Shown here: positions 1 to 5,230 of the stretch, piece by piece
Numbering within the stretch: position 1 is the first letter of the stretch
Layout: every line of letters starts with the position of its first letter
Source: Bdellovibrionaceae bacterium UBA2351
Lineage (GTDB): Bacteria > Bdellovibrionota > Bdellovibrionia > Bdellovibrionales > Bdellovibrionaceae
Assembly (NCBI GenBank): GCA_002344565.1
Contig: DDTZ01000116.1
Location: 40,756-45,985 of the forward strand
Reading direction: 5' to 3'
DNA: 5,230 nt
The notes under the pieces: generated by a model
What the model saw: the letters and a program-made list of their open reading frames with translations, nothing else
The model's database searches: none
Told to the model about the DNA's origin: nothing
Program-made: the position numbers and the translations under genes

Positions 1-329
1 TTGGGCTCTATCGGTTTAACGATATAATCATCAGCCCCTAACGAGAAACCAAGAACGCGCTGATCAACGTCCGCTTTCCAGGTAAGAAAAATGATGGGCA
101 AGTTTTGAAATTTATTTTGATCCCTGATTTTTTTACAAAACTCAAACCCATTGCCATCCGGTAGTTCAACATCTAACAATAGCAAGGCGTATGGACCGCT
201 CGCTAATTCTCGTTCGGCATCAGCGATACTGGTAACGCACGTTAACGAACACAAACTACCAACCGCGGCTTGAACCACTAACTGCATACTCAGAGCATCT
301 TCGACTAATAAAATTCTATCGGTGCCCAT
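1..329 (-). CDS. Response regulator, N-terminal receiver domain (partial, cut by window edge)
   Basis: I translated 109 codons from the ATG at 329; the gene runs off the left edge, so any output domain is unseen. The visible part is a nearly whole CheY-like receiver domain. It has the acidic pair E10-D11 in ILLVEDALSM, the phospho-acceptor D53 in LLLLDVELPDGNGFEF, the conserved Thr T83 in IIFLTWKAD, and Lys K105 in ADDYIVKP. By family knowledge D53 takes a phosphoryl group from a His kinase or Hpt protein. The residue after T83 is Trp, where small residues are usual. The start is set by an in-frame stop (TAA, 338-336) just upstream and a modest AGGTAA ribosome binding site at 336-341. The gene lies downstream of a kinase with an Hpt domain on the same strand, so it may receive phosphate from it; that is inference. 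It could be a single-domain regulator or carry a DNA-binding, GGDEF or other output module. Confidence 0.9.
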   Translation of the reverse strand, partial: MGTDRILLVEDALSMQLVVQAAVGSLCSLTCVTSIADAERELASGPYALLLLDVELPDGNGFEFCKKIRDQNKFQNLPIIFLTWKADVDQRVLGFSLGADDYIVKPIEP

Positions 330-331
330 AA

Positions 332-361
332 TCAGTTACCTAAAATACCTAGTGAATACAT
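332..361 (-). other. Possible nine-codon leader frame before the receiver gene
   Basis: Reading on the minus strand from an ATG at 361, nine codons (MYSLGILGN) end at TGA 334-332, two bases before the receiver gene ATG at 329. The frame is preceded by the best ribosome binding site in the gap, AGGAG at 376-372, ten bases from its ATG. The receiver gene itself has only AGGTAA, which lies inside this small frame. That arrangement would suit translational coupling, in which ribosomes finishing the leader restart at the receiver gene. The peptide has no runs of a single amino acid that would suggest attenuation. It may equally be chance in AT-rich DNA, with the AGGAG serving no start. Confidence 0.25.
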
Positions 362-390
362 TAAATTAACTCTCCTACTAAATTTATTTA

Positions 391-421
391 AGTATACGCC
401 TGTAATATTACAACTCGAGTT
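391..421 (-). promoter_or_regulatory. Candidate promoter/operator region of the receiver gene
   Basis: Two perfect palindromes abut and share one base: TGTAATATTACA (401-412) and AACTCGAGTT (412-421). On the minus strand they lie directly upstream of TATACT (396-391), a good -10-like hexamer about 60 bases before the receiver ATG. No convincing -35 box lies 16-18 bases upstream of it; TTGTAA at 413-408 is only 11 bases away. A -10 box with a poor -35 and palindromes over the spacer and -35 zone is the layout of an activator- or repressor-controlled promoter. I do not recognise the cognate regulator. Confidence 0.3.
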
Positions 422-488
422 TCTGTTAAATTAAGTTGATTTAATTATGTTACTCGTCTTTAACACCCTTGAATCAAACCCAGAACTC

Positions 489-1352
489 TTAGGATGCCAC
501 AAGTTTTTGCAATTCGGAAGAGGCGATTTCAAATTCCTGCTCCAGCCCATAAACTAATTCCAACATCTGCTCTTTGTTGGCGGTCAGCTTAGATTTTTCG
601 ATTTTTTCCGTCAGCTCTTGCATTTTGTAGGCGCCCAAATTAGCGCACGACGACTTCAAATGATGAGCCGTTTTCGCCGCCGACACAAAATCACCGCTTT
701 CGATGGAAGCGCGAATATCCTTAAGCGCCGGTGCCGTTTCTTGTTTAAATAAGTTCACTAGGTCCCTGATAAGATTTTTATTTCCTGCTCCAGCCAGCTG
801 CTGAAGGACTTCTATCGCTTTCTTATCGATCACATCACGCCCCCGCGAAATCCATTTTTTTAGTTTGTAAGCAAAATCATCAAAGTCGATCGGCTTACCC
901 ATGAAATCGTTCATACCGGCATCGTAGCAGTTTTGCATATTCCCCTGAACAACATTCGCCGTTACAGCCAGAATAGGTATTCTTAAATTTTCAGGTCCTG
1001 CGTCACCCTGACGAATGCGACGCGCAGCCTCGTACCCGTCCATCACTGGCATCTGGCCATCCATTAGTATGATATCAAAGTGTTCAATGCGCAGCGCCCC
1101 GATTGCGGCCACGCCGTTTTCGACCGTCTTCGTCGTGCAACCCAAGGTCTCTAATAAACTACATACCACTTTCTGATTTACTTTATTGTCCTCGGCCACA
1201 AGGACATGGCCTTCAATTTTTTCCGTAGTTTTAATACTAGACTCGCCTAAAGAGTGCGCCGGAGTCTTAACAAACTCCGAGGTTTTTAGTTTAATCTCAA
1301 AGAAAAATTTTGAACCAACTCCTTTTTTTACTTTCAACGCCAATCCGCCCAT
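489..1352 (-). CDS. Receiver plus Hpt C-terminal half of the hybrid histidine kinase (frame-shifted continuation)
   Basis: This frame encodes the phosphorelay tail of the kinase encoded directly upstream. Counting from the ATG at 1352, residues 9-22 (KKGVGSKFFFEIKL) are the missing last strand of the kinase ATPase domain. A linker follows, then a receiver domain at about 49-168 with acidic pair E54-D55, phospho-acceptor D98 in LMDGQMPVMDG, T131 and K153 in GKP. An Hpt domain at about 175-285 has its phospho-His at H230 in AHHLKSSCANLGA. The ATG at 1352 follows a TGA in this frame and has no ribosome binding site, and it lies inside kinase-coding sequence. A separate start there is therefore unlikely, and true translation more probably enters by a frame change at 1323-1329. 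The receiver and Hpt domains keep their key residues and show no decay, which argues for recent mutation, sequencing error or active slippage over an old pseudogene. TAA ends the frame at 489-491. Confidence 0.8.
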   Translation of the reverse strand: MGGLALKVKKGVGSKFFFEIKLKTSEFVKTPAHSLGESSIKTTEKIEGHVLVAEDNKVNQKVVCSLLETLGCTTKTVENGVAAIGALRIEHFDIILMDGQMPVMDGYEAARRIRQGDAGPENLRIPILAVTANVVQGNMQNCYDAGMNDFMGKPIDFDDFAYKLKKWISRGRDVIDKKAIEVLQQLAGAGNKNLIRDLVNLFKQETAPALKDIRASIESGDFVSAAKTAHHLKSSCANLGAYKMQELTEKIEKSKLTANKEQMLELVYGLEQEFEIASSELQKLVAS

Positions 1353-2916
1353 TCATCAATTCAACTAATTTTTTTGAAATCGCTAGACCCAAACCTGTTC
1401 CCGATTGAGCATGATACTGAGTTGTCTCTACCTGAGAAAATGCCTGAAACAACTTTTGGACACCCTCTTCATCCAGACCGATCCCATTATCGATAATTTC
1501 AAATCTAAGAGTTGATTCGCTGTCCATTTCGCACACTTTTTCAATTTTTAACGTAACAATGCCTCGATCAGAAAACTTAATTGCATTGTGAAGCAAATTC
1601 AAAATTATTTGCTGAACGCGAAATGAGTCCCCTAGATAATACCCATGGGCTTCGGTATGAATCTGCGGCGCCAATATCAATTGCTTTTCCCTAGCGGGCA
1701 AATCGACAATGGCAATAGTGCTATCAACAAGACTCCTCAATTCAAAATGGTTTTCGCTAAGCTCGATCTTACCAGCTTCAATCTTTGATAAATCTAAAAT
1801 TTGATTAATTAAATTCAGCAGAACTTGCGACGATGCTTCCATTGTTTGAAGCATATTTTTCTGCAAAGAATTCAATTCTGTATTACCAAGTAAGGCCAAC
1901 ATTCCCTTCATACCATTCAATGGCGTTCGAAGTTCATGGCTCATGCTATTCAAAAAATCGGTTTTTACCTGCGTGGCGCGGACCGCTTCTTTTTGTGCAG
2001 CAAGAGCTTGGGTCATTTCACGTTCTTTCCGAACAAGTTTATTTTGCTGGCGACGCTGCTCGCGCAGCGACTGATGTAACTTTTCTGTACTTCTCCAAAT
2101 CATGACAACGAAGAAAATCACACTTCCAACCACCCGTAACAGGGTTCCGAAATCTTCTGGGAACAATTGATATTCGACACCTAGCCGCTCAAAAAAACTA
2201 AAAAACGGAGGTGCAAAAATAGCAGCGACTAGGAGCCGACGAGCCGTAACCCCAGCCGCACTAGATGATAGTAAGACTGGCATATAACCCCGTCTATACA
2301 TCAGACTTAAAAACCCTACACTTAGAAAAATCAATCCAACGGCCGTATGAATTGCCATTCGCGAGTGGGAGGCTAAACCAAAAGAAGTTTGAATCCCTAA
2401 GACATAACCTACCAATGCTTGAAACGGTATAAGCGTGGTTACCACTAATAAAATCTGACTTAAACGATACCAAGGCTGAGATTTAAAAAACGCAAAAAAA
2501 ACAGACAAACCCAACAAAATAAAACTAATCGCCGTCACCGGAGCGAGGCGTCCCGGCGGATAACCGCTTACTCCCCCATCAGCGTCTAAATAAAAAAATT
2601 CGTCGATTCCAAAATTGACATGAAAAACATACTGAATAAGCGTCAGGATACCTATGGACATCGCCAACATAAGAAAACTAAAACTCACTTGTTTAGTTTT
2701 TCCATATCTACTAACACCTAAAGCGAGCTGACAAGATCCGAAGAAGAACAATGCTACTGCCGTATTGAACCTCATGGTGACATAACCGGGAATTAGAGTC
2801 TTTAAGATCCCGATATCAAAATGCCAACCTACCATCACCAAAACGGCAACTAGGACAACTAGGCCTCCGGAAAGAGCACTCGCGGTTTTCTGTGACAATC
2901 GGGTGATTAGGACCAT
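1297..2916 (-). CDS. Membrane hybrid sensor histidine kinase, sensor and kinase half (ends early by frameshift)
   Basis: This 539-codon frame encodes an inner-membrane sensor kinase. Hydrophobic segments lie at about 15-31, 50-68, 77-99, 124-144, 152-173, 188-207, 226-242 and 257-274, giving roughly eight membrane passes. The short loops suggest sensing within or near the membrane. A basic, Gln-rich coiled coil (about 276-315) leads to HisKA with phospho-His H327 in MSHELRTPLNGM. HATPase_c follows with the N box (N444 in LLHNAIKF), G1 box (DNGIGL at 476-481), F box (FQAF at 490-493) and G2 box (GTGLGLAIS at 506-514). The family pattern then requires G-S-K-F-F-F-E-I, which is present in the other frame. 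Here the frame instead reads KKRSWFKIFL and stops at 1299-1297. With the downstream frame the intact protein would be about 800 residues. The ATG at 2916 follows an in-frame TGA closely; no clear ribosome binding site is seen, and a short AGCC/GGCT inverted repeat (2931-2917) touches the start. The ligand is unknown. Confidence 0.88.
   Translation of the reverse strand: MVLITRLSQKTASALSGGLVVLVAVLVMVGWHFDIGILKTLIPGYVTMRFNTAVALFFFGSCQLALGVSRYGKTKQVSFSFLMLAMSIGILTLIQYVFHVNFGIDEFFYLDADGGVSGYPPGRLAPVTAISFILLGLSVFFAFFKSQPWYRLSQILLVVTTLIPFQALVGYVLGIQTSFGLASHSRMAIHTAVGLIFLSVGFLSLMYRRGYMPVLLSSSAAGVTARRLLVAAIFAPPFFSFFERLGVEYQLFPEDFGTLLRVVGSVIFFVVMIWRSTEKLHQSLREQRRQQNKLVRKEREMTQALAAQKEAVRATQVKTDFLNSMSHELRTPLNGMKGMLALLGNTELNSLQKNMLQTMEASSQVLLNLINQILDLSKIEAGKIELSENHFELRSLVDSTIAIVDLPAREKQLILAPQIHTEAHGYYLGDSFRVQQIILNLLHNAIKFSDRGIVTLKIEKVCEMDSESTLRFEIIDNGIGLDEEGVQKLFQAFSQVETTQYHAQSGTGLGLAISKKLVELMNGRIGVESKKRSWFKIFL
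1323..1329 (-). other. Seven-A run at the frame break of the hybrid kinase
   Basis: On the minus strand the kinase frame reads AGT AAA AAA AGG AGT and soon stops. Dropping one A gives AGT AAA AAA GGA GTT, which continues the ATPase domain (KKGVGSKFFFEI) into the receiver and Hpt domains. The overlap in which a switch can occur is only 1297-1352. Joining the frames therefore needs a +1 ribosomal shift, an RNA or DNA copy with six A residues, or a copy with nine. The common -1 slip would reach a TAA after about a dozen codons and does not join them. Homopolymer miscalling is the simplest explanation; slippage or a real mutation remain open. Confidence 0.85.
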
Positions 2917-2973
2917 AGCCAGTCATCGGCTGAAGGCGATCTCTAGTAAAGTCTAGCCGGACTATTTAGAAGG

Positions 2974-2999
2974 ACACCGCGCCCGAATAGGCACGGTGT
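2974..2999 (-). terminator. Hairpin after the peptidase gene, probable terminator or 3' stabiliser
   Basis: Eleven bases past the peptidase stop codon, the minus-strand transcript can form a ten-pair stem, ACACCGUGCC with GGCGCGGUGU, around a six-base loop. The stem includes one U-G wobble. On the plus strand the same position is a C-A mismatch, so the hairpin is better in the minus-strand RNA, which fits the direction of transcription. The tail after the stem is CCTTCTAAAT and not a true T run; the T run (TTTTTT) lies before the stem. It may therefore end transcription weakly or protect the 3' end of the message. It lies 58 bases before the kinase start. Confidence 0.5.
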
Positions 3000-3010
3000 A
3001 AAAAATATGA

Positions 3011-5158
3011 TTACTTAGTATCCACTTTGATTTCAGGTACTGGAAAACCACGCGCTCTTAAAAGAGCGTCGACTTTTGCATCACGACCTCGGAACTGGCG
3101 ATAGCCGTCTTGAGGGTCGATTGTATTACCGACAGAGAACACATAGTCGATCAATTTTTTCGCTGTCGCTTTGTCATACGGATTTCCAGCTTCAACAAAC
3201 GCCTCGTAAGCATCGTGATCCAATACTTGTGACCAAAGGTAGCTATAGTATCCGGCAGCATACCCTTCGCCCGAGAACAAGTGACCAAATGCTGGTAAAC
3301 GATGGCGCATAACGATTTCAGACGGCATGCCAAGTTCTTTTAAAGCCGTTTTTTCGAACTTCTTTGGATCGATATCTGTTTCAGTAGATAAGTGAAGTTT
3401 CATATCCACGATCGCTGAAGCTAAGAATTCCACTGTCGAGAAACCGCTGTTGAAAGTTTTAGTTTTTTCGATCTTTTCGATAAGTTCTTTAGGAATGGAT
3501 TCACCTTTGGCATTTGTCAAAAGTTTTAAAACTTCAGGTGTTTCCAAATAGTTTTCAAGAACCTGTGAAGGAAATTCGACATAGTCAGTTGGTACATTGG
3601 TACCTGATAATGATGGGTATGTAACATTAGCGTTCAAACCATGTAATGCATGACCGAATTCATGAAACATCGTCACAGCATCATCCCAAGATAATAACAC
3701 AGGCTCACCTGGTTTACCTTTGATAAAATTTGAATTGTTAGAAACGATCGTCGTTAACGGCTTCTTATCGATTTTGCTTTGTTCACGATACGCACTCATC
3801 CACGCACCCGAGTTTTTACCCGCACGTGCATACGGATCAAAATACCAAAGACCGATTTGTTTACCATTTTTAGTAACTTTGAAAACAGTTACATCTGGAT
3901 GGAATACTGGAACGCCTTTTAATTTTTCAAACTTCATGTTGAAAAGTTTTTCAGCCGTAAAGAACAAACCTTTTTGGATGTTGGTTAATTGTAAATATGG
4001 CTTTACTGCATTTAAATCAAAATCGTATTTAGCTTTACGAACTTTTTCAGCGTAGAAACGATAGTCCCAAGGTTGGATTTTAAAACCGCCTTTTTCTTGG
4101 TCAACGATTGCTTGCATGTCTTTAACTTCTGCTTTGACTTGGACCACGGCTGGCTGCCAAACTTGCATCATCAAATCCATCGCCTTGGTAGGGTCTTTAG
4201 CCATATTATCGGCTAAGTTCCAATGAGCATAGGTTGGGTAACCTAAAATTCTTGAACGCTCCGCACGCAATTTTAAAACTTCAGGGATAACTTTGTTGTT
4301 GTCATTCGCATTGCCGTTATCACCACGTGACGTCCACATCTTAAATGCTTTTTCACGCAAATCACGGTTTGTTGCGTAGGTTAAGTAGGGCTCGATACTT
4401 GATCGTGTGTTTGTAAGAACCCATTTTCCAGGTTTCTTTTGGTTCACGGCTTCTTCTGCCGCCGCATCGATCAAAGCTTTTGGTAAACCAGCAAGGTCAG
4501 ATTCTTTTTCTAACGTCATGGTGATGTTAGCTTCGTCTGCAAGTTGGTTTTGGCTAAATTGAGTCGCTAGTTGAGCCAGCCGTTGGTTGATTTCACTTAC
4601 GCGGGCTTTTTGTTTATCATCAAGCTTAGCACCTTTTAAAATAAAGCGATTGTACTGAAGCCATACTAAACGTTGTTGTTCCGGAGTTAATTTTGCTTTG
4701 TCCGGAGAATTGTAAACTGTCTCGATACGTTTGAACAATTTTCCGTTTTGGATCACCTCATCTTCAAATGCCGCTAATTTTGGCGACATAATTTTTTCAA
4801 CGTCTTGGAATTCAGGCGTATTTAAACCACCACTCCAAACTCCGTACATAGTCATTACACGCTCAAGTACGCGAGTTGATTTTTCCATTTCAAGAATTGT
4901 GTTATCAAATGTAGCTTCTTTTGGATTGCTGGTGATCACGTCGATCGCTTTTCGAGCTTCCGCCATACCGACTTCGATGGCTGGTTGGAAATCTTTGATT
5001 TTTACTTTATCAAATGGCGGCACACCACCATGAGGTCCATTCCACCAATTGACTAAAAGTGGATTTGCCGGTGCTTTAGGCGCCGTTTTTGCTGCCATTC
5101 CCAATGATGAGATCAATGTCAGCAGAGATATAACAAGAAAACGATTAATTTTGAACAT
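3011..5158 (-). CDS. dcp: Exported peptidyl-dipeptidase of the M3 family (Dcp type)
   Basis: This 715-residue zinc metallopeptidase belongs to the thimet/Dcp group (M3), whose Dcp members remove dipeptides from the C terminus of peptides. A signal peptide is visible: K3 and R6, a hydrophobic core at about 7-19, and a likely cut after GMA (residue 22), so it should act in the periplasm or outside the cell. The helical N-terminal region runs to about 250 and the catalytic region from about 250 to 705. Zinc ligands are H499 and H503 in FHEFGHALHGL plus E528 in DYVEFPSQ, with catalytic E500; the 25-residue gap from H503 to E528 matches the family. The substrate-binding segment has H626 and Y633, Y637 and Y640 in GYAAGYYSYLW. 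The sequences LSGTNVPTDYVEFPSQ and RGDNGNANDNN favour Dcp over oligopeptidase A (PrlC). The ATG at 5158 has a strong GGGGAG ribosome binding site five bases upstream and starts the signal peptide, so the start is firm. The gene appears intact and has its own promoter candidate. Confidence 0.95.
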   Translation of the reverse strand: MFKINRFLVISLLTLISSLGMAAKTAPKAPANPLLVNWWNGPHGGVPPFDKVKIKDFQPAIEVGMAEARKAIDVITSNPKEATFDNTILEMEKSTRVLERVMTMYGVWSGGLNTPEFQDVEKIMSPKLAAFEDEVIQNGKLFKRIETVYNSPDKAKLTPEQQRLVWLQYNRFILKGAKLDDKQKARVSEINQRLAQLATQFSQNQLADEANITMTLEKESDLAGLPKALIDAAAEEAVNQKKPGKWVLTNTRSSIEPYLTYATNRDLREKAFKMWTSRGDNGNANDNNKVIPEVLKLRAERSRILGYPTYAHWNLADNMAKDPTKAMDLMMQVWQPAVVQVKAEVKDMQAIVDQEKGGFKIQPWDYRFYAEKVRKAKYDFDLNAVKPYLQLTNIQKGLFFTAEKLFNMKFEKLKGVPVFHPDVTVFKVTKNGKQIGLWYFDPYARAGKNSGAWMSAYREQSKIDKKPLTTIVSNNSNFIKGKPGEPVLLSWDDAVTMFHEFGHALHGLNANVTYPSLSGTNVPTDYVEFPSQVLENYLETPEVLKLLTNAKGESIPKELIEKIEKTKTFNSGFSTVEFLASAIVDMKLHLSTETDIDPKKFEKTALKELGMPSEIVMRHRLPAFGHLFSGEGYAAGYYSYLWSQVLDHDAYEAFVEAGNPYDKATAKKLIDYVFSVGNTIDPQDGYRQFRGRDAKVDALLRARGFPVPEIKVDTK

Positions 5159-5163
5159 TACTT

Positions 5164-5170
5164 CTCCCCT
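5164..5170 (-). promoter_or_regulatory. Ribosome binding site of the peptidase gene
   Basis: AGGGGAG lies five bases upstream of the ATG at 5158 on the minus strand and fixes that start. It is the strongest Shine-Dalgarno match in the window. Confidence 0.75.
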
Positions 5171-5184
5171 ATTTCGATCTGATG

Positions 5185-5214
5185 TTTATATCAAGGCACA
5201 ATTGGGGATTACAA
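5185..5214 (-). promoter_or_regulatory. Candidate sigma70-like promoter of the peptidase gene
   Basis: On the minus strand TTGTAA (5214-5209) and TATAAA (5190-5185) are separated by 18 bases. They match the -35 consensus at four of six positions and the -10 consensus at five of six. Transcription would begin near 5178 and give a leader of about 20 bases carrying the ribosome binding site. No operator-like repeat is evident around it, which suits constitutive expression. Confidence 0.45.
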
Positions 5215-5230
5215 CTGTTTTAAGGCTGAT

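Noticed and set aside
426..446. AT-only inverted repeats (TTAAAT/ATTTAA and AATTAA/TTAATT) after the kinase stop
   Set aside because: The pairs are short, made only of A and T, and lack a GC stem or T run, so they are not a convincing terminator or operator.
1323..1329. Classical -1 programmed frameshift at the A run
   Set aside because: A -1 slip from the kinase frame leads to a TAA after about a dozen codons and does not enter the receiver-Hpt frame; only +1 (or -2) joins the two halves.
1369..1375. Second seven-A run (minus sense) 46 bases upstream of the frame break
   Set aside because: The kinase frame reads through it as the expected AISKKLVEL, so no frame change is needed or indicated there.
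1833..2105. Open frame of 90 codons on the plus strand opposite the kinase gene
   Set aside because: It lies wholly antisense to HisKA and coiled-coil coding sequence, shows no recognisable motif, and no separate promoter or gene context supports it.
2816..2926. Short minus-strand frame from an ATG at 2926 overlapping the kinase start
   Set aside because: It gives only about 36 codons in another frame, has no ribosome binding site, and shows no recognisable pattern; the kinase frame clearly encodes membrane segments here.
3720..4055. Open frame of 111 codons on the plus strand opposite the peptidase gene
   Set aside because: It is antisense to strongly conserved peptidase sequence and its product has no domain-like pattern. 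The same applies to smaller plus-strand frames at 1186-1368, 3076-3312 and 4731-5033 and to the minus-strand frame at 3151-3333.

Overview
All supportable genes in this window lie on the minus strand, so they read from right to left: an exported Dcp-type M3 metallopeptidase (3011-5158), a membrane-bound hybrid histidine kinase split by a one-base frame change (489-2916), and the 5' part of a gene beginning with a response-regulator receiver domain (1-329, cut by the window edge). The DNA is AT-leaning, with compact spacing and clear Shine-Dalgarno sites in front of some genes. A Dcp-like peptidase with a signal peptide, next to a sensor kinase carrying receiver and Hpt domains, fits a Gram-negative environmental bacterium. 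The overall style recalls Bdellovibrio-like predatory or related bacteria, but that is an impression from protein style and not a demonstrated assignment.

Right part: the peptidase gene has a plausible sigma70-like promoter (5185-5214), a strong ribosome binding site and a signal peptide. It is followed by a GC-rich hairpin (2974-2999) that probably ends or protects its transcript. It looks like a stand-alone housekeeping gene for degrading peptides in the periplasm.

Middle part: the kinase has about eight membrane segments, a short coiled coil, HisKA and HATPase_c domains, then receiver and Hpt domains. This is the full layout for a His-Asp-His phosphorelay. The reading frame breaks at a run of seven A residues (minus-strand sense, 1323-1329), exactly before the last strand of the ATPase domain. 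As read, the kinase half stops after 539 codons and the receiver-Hpt half continues in another frame. A sequencing error, a true mutation, or slippage at the A run could each explain this.

Left part: a 159-base gap separates the kinase gene from the receiver gene. It holds a -10-like box, two abutting perfect palindromes, and a nine-codon open frame with its own good ribosome binding site that ends two bases before the receiver gene start. The receiver protein is a plausible partner of the neighbouring phosphorelay (Hpt to receiver), an inference from position only. I see no CRISPR array, RNA gene, insertion sequence or new defence-like system. The most notable item is the frame break in the hybrid kinase.
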